Assembly (NCBI RefSeq): GCF_902830275.1
Contig: NZ_CADESW010000001.1
Coordinates: 124,001 to 188,000 of the forward strand
Length of the DNA: 64,000 nt
Origin: Burkholderia stagnalis
GTDB taxonomy: Bacteria > Pseudomonadota > Gammaproteobacteria > Burkholderiales > Burkholderiaceae
Direction of reading: 5' to 3'
The translations under genes were made by a program, and so were the position numbers. The notes under the pieces were generated by a model, which saw nothing but the letters and a program-made list of their open reading frames with translations, was not told the DNA's origin and ran no database searches. Shown here piece by piece: positions 21,915-30,783 of the stretch (its first letter is position 1; the number at the start of each line of letters is the position of its first letter).

Positions 21915-22865
21915 ATGTCGCAGCACCTCCCTCCCCTTGGCGCACTGCGTGCCTTCGAAGCGGCCGTCCGCCTCGGCGGTTTCGCACGCGCGGCGGCCGA
22001 GCTGAACGTGTCGACCAGCGCGGTCAGCCACCAGATCCGTGCGCTCGAGGAAGCGCTCGGCGCGCGGCTGCTCGAACGCAGCACGGGGCTCGGCGGCATT
22101 GGCCTCACGCCGGCCGGCGCGCGCCTGCTGCCAGCCGTCAGCGACGCGCTGTCGCGCCTCACCGACGCCTGCGCGGAGATTCGCGGCACCGCGCACCGGT
22201 TGACGGTGTCCGCCAACGCGCCGTTTTCGTCAATGTGGCTTGCGCGCCGCCTCGCGGAATTTTCATCCCTTCATCCCGAAACGCCGCTGCATGCGGTCGT
22301 GCTCGACGACGAGCCCGATTTCGCACGCGGCAGCGTCGATCTGGCGATCGTGCACGTGCCGGCGCACCGGCTGACGGCCGACGACGACGTGCTGTTGCAG
22401 GAGAGCGTGTTTCCGGTGTGCAGCCCCGAGCTGTATCCGTTCGCGTCGGGGGCCGTGTGCCGCTGCCGGCTGCTGCAGGAAATGCACGAGAACAGCCCCG
22501 AGATCGACTGGCGCAACTGGTCGGCGGAGTTCGGCCTGCCGGGCGACTTCGAGACGAAAATCGTCCGTTACAGCAGCTTCAGCCAGGTGATCGGCGCCGC
22601 CGTCGGCGGCGCGGGCATCGCGCTCGGCCGCGCGCCGCTCATCGAGCCGGAATTGCGCAGCGGGCGTCTCGTGCCGCTCGTGCGGGGCCTGGAGCGCGCC
22701 GCGTCATGGCGTTTCGTGCTGCGGCGCAATCCGTCCACGCGGCATCGGCTGCTCGATCCGCTCGTCGCATTCCTGCGACAGGAAGCGGCGGCGACGCCGG
22801 TCGCCGCCACGATGGTTGCGCCCGCATCCAATGATGCGCATGCGAGAAACGCGGGCGGCGCATAA
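21915..22865 (+). CDS. LysR-family regulator (GcvA type)
   Basis: A 316-residue LysR protein starting LPPLGALRAFEAAVRLGGFARAAAELNVSTSAVSHQIRALEEALGARLLERS in overlapping blocks, the helix-turn-helix of the GcvA group (about 6-66). The effector domain follows. The last 30 residues are Ala-rich and probably disordered. It is divergent from the fused ABC exporter, its most likely target. Effector unknown. Confidence 0.9.
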   Translation: MSQHLPPLGALRAFEAAVRLGGFARAAAELNVSTSAVSHQIRALEEALGARLLERSTGLGGIGLTPAGARLLPAVSDALSRLTDACAEIRGTAHRLTVSANAPFSSMWLARRLAEFSSLHPETPLHAVVLDDEPDFARGSVDLAIVHVPAHRLTADDDVLLQESVFPVCSPELYPFASGAVCRCRLLQEMHENSPEIDWRNWSAEFGLPGDFETKIVRYSSFSQVIGAAVGGAGIALGRAPLIEPELRSGRLVPLVRGLERAASWRFVLRRNPSTRHRLLDPLVAFLRQEAAATPVAATMVAPASNDAHARNAGGA

Positions 22866-22933
22866 CGCGCGACCGGCCCGCCAATGAAGGAAGCCGGCGC
22901 GGGCGATACCGCCCTGCCGCCGGCCCCGCGCGG

Positions 22934-23305
22934 TCACGGCGCGGCGAAGAACAACCCGACGACGCAGGCCATGCCGGCAAACCAGGTGAGCGAGCGCAGC
23001 GCGGCCCAGTTCAGCAGATACAGCAGCGAGTAAACCACACGGATCACGACGAACGCGATCGCGAGCTGGTCGACGCGATGCGCGTTCGCGCCTGACTGCC
23101 ATGCAATGACGAGGCCGGCCGTGAACAGCGCGAGCGCCTCCCATCCATTGTGGTGCGCGGCCGCCGCGCGGGCGCGCCAGCCTTCGAGCTTCGCGAGGTA
23201 GTCGCGCGGCGCGTGGTTGTCGTAGCCCTTGTTCGCCTTCGCGAGCAACGTCAGCGGGAACGGCAGCACCGCCACGATGAACAGGCACAGCTGGGACGTG
23301 GTCAT
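22934..23305 (-). CDS. MAPEG-family membrane protein
   Basis: A 123-residue protein with four hydrophobic segments (about 4-22, 53-70, 79-98 and 103-122) and the motif AHHNGWEALALF, typical of the bacterial MAPEG family (membrane-associated proteins in eicosanoid and glutathione metabolism). Eukaryotic members are glutathione transferases and peroxidases; the role of the bacterial ones is mostly unknown. Its gene converges on the LysR gene and diverges from alr. The proximity to a CydDC-like exporter, a family that can move glutathione, is suggestive only. Confidence 0.82.
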   Translation of the reverse strand: MTTSQLCLFIVAVLPFPLTLLAKANKGYDNHAPRDYLAKLEGWRARAAAAHHNGWEALALFTAGLVIAWQSGANAHRVDQLAIAFVVIRVVYSLLYLLNWAALRSLTWFAGMACVVGLFFAAP

Positions 23306-23614
23306 CTAAGCCTCCTCCTTTTGTTTACATCGTTCAATGACAAGATCGCCGAGAGCTTAGCATCGCGCCGCCGCAATCGCGCACCGGTTTTCTAGACGGG
23401 GGACTCTGCCGGACGGCCGCCGGCCCTGCTTCTCCGGCCATGCGCCGCAAAAACTTCCACCAAATTGCCGACAAATACGTTAATTAAAACTGGTCATTCC
23501 CCAATACCATAGCGCTCGACACTGGCCGGATGCGCTCCGACGCCAGACCTGCTCACCCGCGCGGCGCGCCATCGCGGCGCTGCGCTTCGATCGACATCCG
23601 CCCGAGCCCACGCC
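23306..23614. other. Divergent promoter region between MAPEG gene and alr
   Basis: No coding gene is seen. An AT-rich stretch at about 23455-23510, containing ACGTTAATTAAAAC, stands out and probably holds promoter elements for alr; another AT-rich stretch at 23308-23350 precedes the MAPEG gene. Confidence 0.5.
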
Positions 23615-24730
23615 ATGCCCCGTCCCATCGTCGCCCATATTCGTCCCGACGCCGTCCGCCACAACCTCGAATTCATCCGCCGCACCGCTGCGCAGTCGCG
23701 CGTGTGGGCCGTCGTCAAGGCCAACGCGTACGGCCACGGCATCGAGCGGATCTATCCGGGCCTCGCGCCGGCCGACGGCATCGCGCTGCTCGATCTCGAC
23801 GAAGCGGTGCGCGTGCGCGCGCTCGGCTGGGACAAGCCCGTGCTGCTGCTCGAAGGGATCTTCGAGCCGGACGACGTCGAGCTGGCCGAGCGCCACGAGC
23901 TCACGGTGACCGTCCACTGCGACGAACAGCTCGACCTGCTGATCGCCGCGAAGCCGCGGCGGCCGATCGACATCCAGCTCAAGATGAATTCCGGCATGAA
24001 CCGGCTCGGTTTCCGCCCGGCCGCGTTCCGCGCCGCGTGGGAGCGCGCGGCGGGCGCGCCGTCGATCGGCAGGATCACGCTGATGACGCACTTCGCGAAC
24101 GCCGACGAGGGCGAGATCGACTGGCAGCTCGACCAGTTCGACGCGGCGGCGGCCGGCATCCCGGGCGAGCGCTCGGTGTCGAACTCGGCCGCCGTGCTGT
24201 GGCACCCGCGCGCGCACCGCGACTGGGTGCGCCCCGGCACGATCCTGTACGGCGCGTCGCCAACCGGCGCAGCGCGGCACATCGCCGACACGCCGCTGCT
24301 GCCCTCGATGACGCTGACCAGCAAGCTGATCGGCGTGCAGACGCTCGCGCCGCAGGAAACTGTCGGCTACGGCCGCCGCTTCACGGTCGAGCAGCCGATG
24401 CGCGTCGGCGTGGTCGCGTGCGGCTATGCGGACGGCTACCCGCGCCACGCGCCGGCCGGCACGCCGATCGCGGTGGACGGCGTGCCGACGCGCGTCGTCG
24501 GCCGCGTGTCGATGGACATGCTGACCGTCGACCTCACGCCCTGTCCGAATGCCGGCATCGGTTCGCACGTCGAGCTGTGGGGCGACCAGGTGAAGGTCGA
24601 TGACGTCGCCGAAGCGAGCGGCACGATCGGCTACGAGCTGATGTGCGCAGTTGCACCGCGCGTGCCGGTCGTGGTCGTGCCACCGGGCGCGTCGGCGGCG
24701 CCGCTGCGCACCGGCAGCTACGGGCGGTAA
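23615..24730 (+). CDS. alr: Alanine racemase
   Basis: A 371-residue fold-type III PLP enzyme that interconverts L- and D-alanine for peptidoglycan or D-alanine catabolism. The cofactor lysine is Lys35 in [11 protein letters not shown], and [32 protein letters not shown] and [12 protein letters not shown] follow in the family order. The start at 23615 gives the normal N-terminus. Whether it is the catabolic DadX or the biosynthetic Alr cannot be told, since no dadA is adjacent. Confidence 0.95.
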   Translation: MPRPIVAHIRPDAVRHNLEFIRRTAAQSRVWAVVKANAYGHGIERIYPGLAPADGIALLDLDEAVRVRALGWDKPVLLLEGIFEPDDVELAERHELTVTVHCDEQLDLLIAAKPRRPIDIQLKMNSGMNRLGFRPAAFRAAWERAAGAPSIGRITLMTHFANADEGEIDWQLDQFDAAAAGIPGERSVSNSAAVLWHPRAHRDWVRPGTILYGASPTGAARHIADTPLLPSMTLTSKLIGVQTLAPQETVGYGRRFTVEQPMRVGVVACGYADGYPRHAPAGTPIAVDGVPTRVVGRVSMDMLTVDLTPCPNAGIGSHVELWGDQVKVDDVAEASGTIGYELMCAVAPRVPVVVVPPGASAAPLRTGSYGR

Positions 24731-24744
24731 GTCGGACGTCGGAC

Positions 24745-24770
24745 GTCGCAGCGCTACGCAGCGCCGCGAC
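24745..24770. terminator. Hairpin between convergent alr and enoyl-CoA hydratase genes
   Basis: GTCGC-a-GCGCT pairs with AGCGC-c-GCGAC around ACGC, with one mismatch. There is no T-run, so it is a terminator candidate on position and stability only. Confidence 0.45.
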
Positions 24771-24794
24771 GGCCCGCTTCATGCGCCGCGCGCG

Positions 24795-25589
24795 TCAGCT
24801 GCGCCAGCGCGGCGCGCGTTTCTCGAGGAACGCGTCGATGCCTTCGCCCGCATCCTCTTCCATCATGTTGCGCGCCATCACGTCGCCCGCGTACGCATAC
24901 GCGTCGTCGAGCGTCATCTCGCGCTGCCGGTAGAACATCGTCTTGCCGTAGCGCACCGCGGCCGGGCTCTTCGCGACGATCTCCGCGACCTTGCGCGCGA
25001 CGGCCGCATCGAGCGCATCTTCCGGCACCGATTCATTCACGAGGCCCCATGCGGCGGCCGTCGGCGCATCGACGAAGCGCCCCGTCACGAGCATGTCGAA
25101 CGCGCGCTTCGCCGTCACGTTGCGGCTCAGCGCGACGGCCGGCGTCGAGCAGAACAGCCCCACGTTGATGCCGGACACCGCGAAGCGTGCCGTGTCGGCC
25201 GCGATCGCGAGATCGCACGCGGCGACGAGCTGGCAGCCCGCGGCCGTCGCGATGCCGTGCACGCGCGCGATCACGGGCACCGGCAACGCGCGCATTGCGA
25301 GCATCACGCGGCTGCATTGCGCGAACAGCGCGCGGTAGTAGTCGAGGTCGGGCTTGCCGCGCATCTCGCGCAGGTCGTGACCCGCGCAGAACGCCTTGCC
25401 TTCGGCCGCGAGCACGACGCAGCGCACGTGCGGATCGGCGGCGAGCGATTCGAATGCGTCGTGCAGGCTCGCGAGCATCGCCTCGGACAACGCGTTGAAT
25501 TGCCGGGGCCGGTTCAGCCGCAGCGTGACGACGCCGTCGTGGGCTTCGCGCAGCAGGATGGGGTCCGACGAAGAGGGATTCGCTTCCAT
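24795..25589 (-). CDS. Enoyl-CoA hydratase/isomerase family protein
   Basis: A 264-residue crotonase-fold protein. Landmarks are VTLRLNRPRQFNAL, the oxyanion-hole stretch AFCAGHDLREMRG and HGIATAAGCQLVAACDLAIAAD. The usual second catalytic glutamate region reads NVGLFCSTPAVALSR, so the hydratase Glu at this place is not obvious and the reaction may differ from hydration. The start at 25589 follows AGGTGG; the longer frame has no homology. Likely role in fatty-acid or amino-acid acyl-CoA breakdown; substrate unknown. Confidence 0.88.
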   Translation of the reverse strand: MEANPSSSDPILLREAHDGVVTLRLNRPRQFNALSEAMLASLHDAFESLAADPHVRCVVLAAEGKAFCAGHDLREMRGKPDLDYYRALFAQCSRVMLAMRALPVPVIARVHGIATAAGCQLVAACDLAIAADTARFAVSGINVGLFCSTPAVALSRNVTAKRAFDMLVTGRFVDAPTAAAWGLVNESVPEDALDAAVARKVAEIVAKSPAAVRYGKTMFYRQREMTLDDAYAYAGDVMARNMMEEDAGEGIDAFLEKRAPRWRS

Positions 25590-25694
25590 GATGGGTCCAC
25601 CTGATTGAAATCGATCGCGGTGCGCTAACGGATCAATATAGTCCAATCGGGGCCCCGGTGGAGGCTGCCGCTTCAGCGCGGCAGCTACGCGCCC

Positions 25695-26060
25695 TCACCC
25701 CGCCAGCTTCTTCAGCGCCTCCACCACCGCATCGCCCTTGAACGGCTTCACGATCCAGCCCTTCACGCCGGCCGCCTTGCCGCGCTCCTTCATCGCCGGG
25801 CTGCTTTCCGTGGTCAGCATCACGACGTTGACCGCCGCGTTCGCGAGCTCGCCGCGAATCTTCTCGACCATCGTCAGGCCGTCCATGTTCGGCATGTTGA
25901 CGTCGCTGATCACGAGCCGGATGCCGGGCGTCGCCTTCAGCTTCGCGAGCCCGTCCTTGCCGTCCACCGCCGTCGCAACATCCAGCCCGTGATTGCGCAG
26001 GAAGCCCGCGACCTCGTCGCGCACCGTGCCCGAATCGTCCACCACCAGAATCTTTGCCAT
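25695..26060 (-). CDS. CheY-like single-domain response regulator
   Basis: A 121-residue stand-alone receiver domain. The acidic pair Asp8/Asp9, phosphorylation site Asp53 in ISDVNMPNMDG, Thr83/Thr84 and Lys105 in IVKPFK are all in place, so it should accept phosphate from a CheA-type kinase. It is the last gene of a five-gene same-strand cluster led by a receptor-fused CheA-like kinase, 29 bases after a receiver/CheX gene. Without an output domain it must act by binding another protein or as a phosphate sink. Confidence 0.93.
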   Translation of the reverse strand: MAKILVVDDSGTVRDEVAGFLRNHGLDVATAVDGKDGLAKLKATPGIRLVISDVNMPNMDGLTMVEKIRGELANAAVNVVMLTTESSPAMKERGKAAGVKGWIVKPFKGDAVVEALKKLAG

Positions 26061-26089
26061 GCGAGTTTCCCCTTCTCTTGCTTGAATGC

Positions 26090-27049
26090 CTAGAACAATT
26101 CGAGTTCGCCGGACTCGACCATCGGGCCGACGTCCTGCACCGATTCACGAAAATCCTCCGGCGACCAGCTCAGGCTGAACACGAAACGCTGGTCGATGCA
26201 CACCGCCTGCCCCGTTGCCGGATCGGTCATCCAGTACTTGAAGCAGAGCTGCGGGCAGTCGCCGCCGAACGAGATGAATTTCTGCTTGTGATTGACGAGC
26301 AGCGGCACTTCCGCCTGATGGCGCGCGAGCGCCTCCGCGTCGCCGAGGTAGCGGTTCTTGAACGCGCCCCACACGAGGTTGGTCAGCTCGCCGAGCACGC
26401 CGTTCACGTCGCGGAAATCCGGCGTGCGGCCGTCGGCGCGCACGCCGCCGAGCCTGTCGAGCAGCGGCTGCTCGCTCGTCTGCAGCATCATGTAGCCGCG
26501 GCACCACGCGCTCTCCAGCGCGATCAGGCTGAACACCTCGCCGAAGATGATCTGGTCGCGCACGATGCACGGCGTGTCGCAGCGGATCGTCATGCCCGGA
26601 AACAGGCCGTCGAGCCGCGCCTCGGTGATCTCCGCGATGCCGCGCACGAGTGCGTTCGGATAGTCGCGGCTGAAGATGAATTCGTCGATCACGCGCCGCA
26701 GCGGCGTCATGTCGTCGGCGACGTAGGTCGCGCACGCGACGCGCGCGAGCGCGTCCGGCAGGCCGTCGCGCGACGCGTGCGCATCGCGGCGCAGGATGAT
26801 CGGCAGCTCCGGGCGCAGCGCGTCGATCTGCGTCGCGACGATCGCGCTCTCTGCGCACGAGCCGCCGTAATCCTCGGCGAGCAGGATCGCGCCGAGATCG
26901 ATGTTCGAGCGCAGCACCTGCAGCAGCCGGTTGCGGCGCACCGTCAGGCCGATCAGGTTGTGGTCGTCGCAGAAGCGCTTGATCGCGTCCGCGTGCGCGC
27001 GGCTGTCATCGAGCACGAGCACCTTGCTGACGGGTTTGCCTTCGGTCAT
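26090..27049 (-). CDS. Receiver-like plus CheX-like protein with GELELF tail
   Basis: A 319-residue protein. Residues 8-120 resemble a receiver domain (Asp14/Asp15 in VLVLDDSRAH), but the phospho-site region reads AILLAEDYGGS (Asp60) without the usual MP, so phosphorylation is uncertain. Residues 130-305 form a CheX/CheC-type domain with the phosphatase pattern ExxN (Glu221, Asn224 in VLGELTNLVWG). CheX-type proteins remove phosphate from CheY. The protein ends ESGELELF, the same tail as the neighbouring CheX-like protein. It lies between that gene and cheY in the chemosensory cluster. Confidence 0.78.
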   Translation of the reverse strand: MTEGKPVSKVLVLDDSRAHADAIKRFCDDHNLIGLTVRRNRLLQVLRSNIDLGAILLAEDYGGSCAESAIVATQIDALRPELPIILRRDAHASRDGLPDALARVACATYVADDMTPLRRVIDEFIFSRDYPNALVRGIAEITEARLDGLFPGMTIRCDTPCIVRDQIIFGEVFSLIALESAWCRGYMMLQTSEQPLLDRLGGVRADGRTPDFRDVNGVLGELTNLVWGAFKNRYLGDAEALARHQAEVPLLVNHKQKFISFGGDCPQLCFKYWMTDPATGQAVCIDQRFVFSLSWSPEDFRESVQDVGPMVESGELELF

Positions 27050-27098
27050 GGCGCGGATTCCTTGGGTTCGGTTTCGTCGACCGGTGCGGTCAAAACAG

Positions 27099-27647
27099 TC
27101 AAAACAGTTCGAGTTCGCCGCCGGTATCCACCGCCGCCGCTTCCGGCGCGTGGAAATCGAACGGCGCGTTCGCGCACACGCACAGCGTCGCGCCGATCCG
27201 CACGCCGTCGTCGAGCGTCACGTCGAACGCGGCAACGTGATCGGGGTTGAGCGCGGCGAAGTAGCCCATGCTCGCGTCGGTCAGCAGGTATGGCGTCGAC
27301 ATGCCGAGATCCGGGAAGTACGCGGTCAGCGCCTGGTTCATCGCGCCGCAGCACAGGTTCGCGACTTCCATGAACGCTTCCTGCAGCGGCAGTTGCGCGG
27401 CGCCGGCGAAGTAGCGGCGCGTCGCATCGTCGTCGCTGAAGCGCAGCGCGAGCAGCAGCCGGAAATCCAGCGCGGAGATCGTCAGCACGGCGACCTGCGC
27501 GGCCGGCTTCGAGCGCGGGCGGCGCTCGACCTGCGGCTCGCCCGCGGCCGGCGCGATGTCGCACGCGCCGCCGCCGGACGCCAGCCGCGTATGCGCCGCG
27601 TCGAAGAAGATCCGCTCGAAGCTCGCCTTCGCCTGCGCGCCGATCAC
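27099..27647 (-). CDS. CheX-like protein with GELELF tail
   Basis: A 182-residue protein read from a GTG at 27647 that overlaps the stop of the upstream gene (GTGA). No ATG in this frame gives a better start. The fold and the pattern EVANLCCGAMNQAL (Glu94, Asn97) match the ExxN signature of CheX/CheC/FliY phosphatases, which hydrolyse CheY-phosphate. It ends DTGGELELF, shared with the next gene's product. Cysteines 99 and 100 lie beside the active-site motif. It probably tunes signal decay in the chemosensory system of this operon. Confidence 0.75.
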   Translation of the reverse strand: MIGAQAKASFERIFFDAAHTRLASGGGACDIAPAAGEPQVERRPRSKPAAQVAVLTISALDFRLLLALRFSDDDATRRYFAGAAQLPLQEAFMEVANLCCGAMNQALTAYFPDLGMSTPYLLTDASMGYFAALNPDHVAAFDVTLDDGVRIGATLCVCANAPFDFHAPEAAAVDTGGELELF

Positions 27648-28387
27648 GCCGCCGCCCCTTCCAGCCGCGCATGCAGCTGCCCGGCCAGCGTCTCGACGGT
27701 CGCGAGCGCGGCGGTGATCATCTTGCCGCCCGCCTGGATGTCCTGGAACGTCGCCGCCGTCACGAGATCGTTGCGGTTCAGGCTGTCGCGATAGCTGTTC
27801 GACAGTTCCTGCGAGCGTGCGGCGAGCCCGCGCACCTCGCTCGCGACGATCGAGAAGCCGCGGCCGGCCGTGCCGGCGCGCGCGGCCTCGATCGACGCGT
27901 TCAGCGACACGATCGACACGTGCGCGACGATCGCGGACAGCTCCAGGTTCTTCGCGCGCATGTCCTGGTTCTGCGTGGTCAGCGACGTCATCTGCTCGTG
28001 CCAGCGCTCGAACGTGCCGGCGAGGCCGCGCAGGCGCGCCGCCTCGTGCACGATCTTCTCGGCCTGCTGCGTGAGCGCGCCTTTCTGCGCGAGCGCCGCC
28101 TGCCGTGCGTCGCGCTGCGCGTCGGCCTCGGCCGCCTGCCGCGCGAGCGATTCGGCGAACCCGGCTTCCTTTTCCGCCCAGGCATCGGCCTGCGCGCGGT
28201 GTGCCGCGTCGATTTCGCCGGCGCGCGTCTGCGCAAGCTCGAGCGCATCGCGCAATGCATCCGCATCGGCGGCCATCCGCGCGACGAGCCGCGCGCGCTG
28301 CATCCGGAACACGATCGCCGCGACGATCCCCGCCACGAGGGCGCCGGCCAGCGCGGCGCCGATAAGCATCCATGCCTGCACGATCAC
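27644..28387 (-). CDS. Short membrane-anchored MCP-signalling-domain protein
   Basis: A 247-residue protein with one membrane helix (about 6-27), a long coiled coil (30-125) and a methyl-accepting chemotaxis protein hairpin. The tip reads IVSLNASIEAARAGTAGRGFSIVASEVRGLAARSQELS (about 159-196, seen in parts). There is no periplasmic sensor domain or HAMP, so it is not a classical receptor; it may be a scaffold that couples to the sensor-bearing kinase encoded just upstream. It overlaps that gene by ATGA and the CheX-like gene by GTGA, so strict co-translation is expected. Confidence 0.83.
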   Translation of the reverse strand: MIVQAWMLIGAALAGALVAGIVAAIVFRMQRARLVARMAADADALRDALELAQTRAGEIDAAHRAQADAWAEKEAGFAESLARQAAEADAQRDARQAALAQKGALTQQAEKIVHEAARLRGLAGTFERWHEQMTSLTTQNQDMRAKNLELSAIVAHVSIVSLNASIEAARAGTAGRGFSIVASEVRGLAARSQELSNSYRDSLNRNDLVTAATFQDIQAGGKMITAALATVETLAGQLHARLEGAAA

Positions 28388-30783
28388 TCCGCTGCGCCGG
28401 CGTCCGCCATGCCGGCGCGCACGCGCGCGCGGTCGGCCGACGCGTCGATGCCGGCGCCGTCCACCGCGAACGTGTCCGGCAGCGACACGATCGTGCGGAA
28501 CGCGCGATAGGCCGCCCCGCGCCGGTCGTCGGTGAAGCTCAGCCGGATGTCGCCGCCTTCGCGCTTCAGGAAGCTGCGCACCGCGTCCATCCCGACGCCG
28601 CGCCCCGACACCTCGGTCACCGCGTGCGCGGTCGAGAAGCCCGGCCGGAAGATCAGCTCGGCGACCGCTTCGTCGGTCAGCGCGTGCTCGGTATCCGCAT
28701 CGAGCCAGCCGCGTTCGCGCGCGATGCCGCGAATCCGGTCGAGCGCGAGACCGCGGCCGTCGTCGCTCAGCACGAACTGCAGCCTGCCGCCGTCGACGCC
28801 GACCGCGAGGTCGATCGTGCCGACCGCCGCCTTGCCGGCCGCGCGGCGCTCATCCGGCGATTCGATGCCGTGGTCGATCGCGTTGCGCAGCAGGTGCATG
28901 AACACGTTCTTCAGCGTGCCGCCGATCTCGCTGCGCACGCGGTGGCCGTGGCTGTCGATCCGCACGGCGGGCGCCGCCTTGCCGAGTTCCGCCGCGAGCG
29001 ACGGCAGCGATTCCATCACGCCGCCGAGCACGTCGCCGATGCTTTCGGTGCCGAGCACGCTCAGCATGCGGCGCACCGCGTCGCGCGCGGCGTGCCAGTC
29101 GGCCGCGTTCGCGGGATCGGCGCCGTCGAGCATGCGCAGGCTCTCGCTGATGTGCGCGCGCTCGACCATCAGGTAGTGGCCGTGCGCGCGCGGCGCGGCG
29201 TCGCCGTTGCGGCCGAGCGTTTCGGTACTGATCGTCGCGTAGTGCTCGACCGCGTCGCGCACCCGCGCGAGATCGTCCATCAGCGCGTCGCGGTTCCACT
29301 CGGGGCCCGCGTCCGCGCGGCGCAGCGCGTCGTACGCCTGTTCCGCCTCGTGGACGATGTTGGTCAGGTGCTGCAGGCTGTACGTGCGCGCGTTGCCCTT
29401 GATCGTATGCATGTTGCGGAACAGCGCCGCGATGATCGAATGGTCCGCGCGCTCGTGCTGGCGGATCATCCGTTCGTTCTCGCTGAGGAAGCCCTTCGCG
29501 CTGTTCACGAACTGGTGGAACTTGTCCTGGCTGATCGACAGGATCTCGCCGATCATCTCGAGCCGGCGCTGCTGCTCGCCGGCCTGCGCGGTCAGCGCGC
29601 GCAGCTCGGTCACGTCGCGCACGCACAGCATCAGGCGCACGATCGTGTCGGTCTCGTCGGTGATCGCCGACCAGCTCAGGTCGAGCCACTTCTCGCGGCC
29701 GTCCGGCATGCGCTTCGCGACTTCGTTGACGAGCAGGTGCGCGTTGAATTCGAAGTTCATGCTGTCCTCGCCGAGGCACGCATGCACGGCGGCGTCGACC
29801 TGCGCGCGCGCATCGGAGCCGAGGTTCGAATCGTCGAACACCAGCGCCATCATGTCGCGGCCGGCGATGTCCTGCGTCTCGAAGATCGTCTCGAGGTAGG
29901 CCGAGTATTCCGCGTGCACGACCCCGCCGCCGACGACGGTCAGGATGCCCTGCGGCATGTTCTGCAGCATCGCCTGGATGTCGGCGGTCTTCTGCTTGAG
30001 CTGCGCGGCGTTCTCCTGGATCTTCTCGATCATCCCGTTGAACGCGACGATCGAATGGCCGATCTCGTCCATGCGGCCCACCGGCACGCGGCGCGTGAAA
30101 TCCTGGCTCGTCGCGATCTCGCTCATCATCGTCTGCATCCGGCTCAGCGGGCGCGTGATCTGGCGGTACAGCACGAAGCCGAGCGCGGTCAGCAGCACGA
30201 TCACGGTGCCGGCGACGCCCGCGATCGCGGTCGCCGTCGTGGCCAGCATTCCGTTCAGCGCGCGGATCGCGTCGTCCTTCTGGCGGTTCTTCTCGACGCG
30301 CAGCGTGTCGACGATGCTCTCGAGCTCGTCGCGATACTGCGCGACGTTCGCGAACAGGAACGCCTGGGCCATCTCGGTCTTGCCGTCGGCCTTCATCTTC
30401 ACGGTGTCGTCGATCGCCGAGAAGTAGTTCGTCGCGCTGTCCTTCGCCTGCGACACGAGCCCTTCCTGCGCGTGGCCCGCGGCCGACTTCGCCTGCGCGT
30501 CGAGCGCCGCGCGCAGCGCCGCCTGCTTCGCCTTCAGCTCGTCGCGCGCCTGCGCGGCGGTGTTCGCGTCCGGCGCGTAGATCAGCGTCATCGTCGCGAT
30601 CTGGATGTTTTTCACGTCGGATACGAGATCGGCGGACGCGAGCGCGCTCGGCACGATCCCCTGCGTGACCTGCCGCACCTCGGACGCGCTCTTGCGCGTC
30701 TGGACCACGGCATAGACGCCGATCGCCGACAAGGCGAGAAACGTCAGGACGACAAGCAACGTAATGCGATGACGGATGGTCAT
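28384..30783 (-). CDS. Receptor-fused CheA-like histidine kinase
   Basis: A 799-residue membrane kinase that joins a receptor and a CheA-type kinase. A helix at about 6-26, a four-helix-bundle periplasmic sensor (30-180), a second helix (185-205), HAMP (207-260) and a PAS-like domain (265-395) come first. Then an Hpt domain carries the phosphorylated histidine in MHTIKGNARTY (His459), and a CheA-type ATPase has HLLRNAIDHGIE (Asn634), SDDGRG (673-678) and VSGRGVGMD (725-733). The C-terminal CheW-like coupling domain of normal CheA is missing. It leads a five-gene operon with an MCP-like protein, two CheX-like proteins and CheY. The ligand is unknown. Confidence 0.85.
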   Translation of the reverse strand: MTIRHRITLLVVLTFLALSAIGVYAVVQTRKSASEVRQVTQGIVPSALASADLVSDVKNIQIATMTLIYAPDANTAAQARDELKAKQAALRAALDAQAKSAAGHAQEGLVSQAKDSATNYFSAIDDTVKMKADGKTEMAQAFLFANVAQYRDELESIVDTLRVEKNRQKDDAIRALNGMLATTATAIAGVAGTVIVLLTALGFVLYRQITRPLSRMQTMMSEIATSQDFTRRVPVGRMDEIGHSIVAFNGMIEKIQENAAQLKQKTADIQAMLQNMPQGILTVVGGGVVHAEYSAYLETIFETQDIAGRDMMALVFDDSNLGSDARAQVDAAVHACLGEDSMNFEFNAHLLVNEVAKRMPDGREKWLDLSWSAITDETDTIVRLMLCVRDVTELRALTAQAGEQQRRLEMIGEILSISQDKFHQFVNSAKGFLSENERMIRQHERADHSIIAALFRNMHTIKGNARTYSLQHLTNIVHEAEQAYDALRRADAGPEWNRDALMDDLARVRDAVEHYATISTETLGRNGDAAPRAHGHYLMVERAHISESLRMLDGADPANAADWHAARDAVRRMLSVLGTESIGDVLGGVMESLPSLAAELGKAAPAVRIDSHGHRVRSEIGGTLKNVFMHLLRNAIDHGIESPDERRAAGKAAVGTIDLAVGVDGGRLQFVLSDDGRGLALDRIRGIARERGWLDADTEHALTDEAVAELIFRPGFSTAHAVTEVSGRGVGMDAVRSFLKREGGDIRLSFTDDRRGAAYRAFRTIVSLPDTFAVDGAGIDASADRARVRAGMADAGAAE

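Noticed and set aside
25664..25685. Hairpin GCTGCCGC/GCGGCAGC after cheY as a terminator
   Set aside because: Perfect 8-bp stem but no T-run in the direction of transcription and short distance to the next gene; could be chance in GC-rich DNA.
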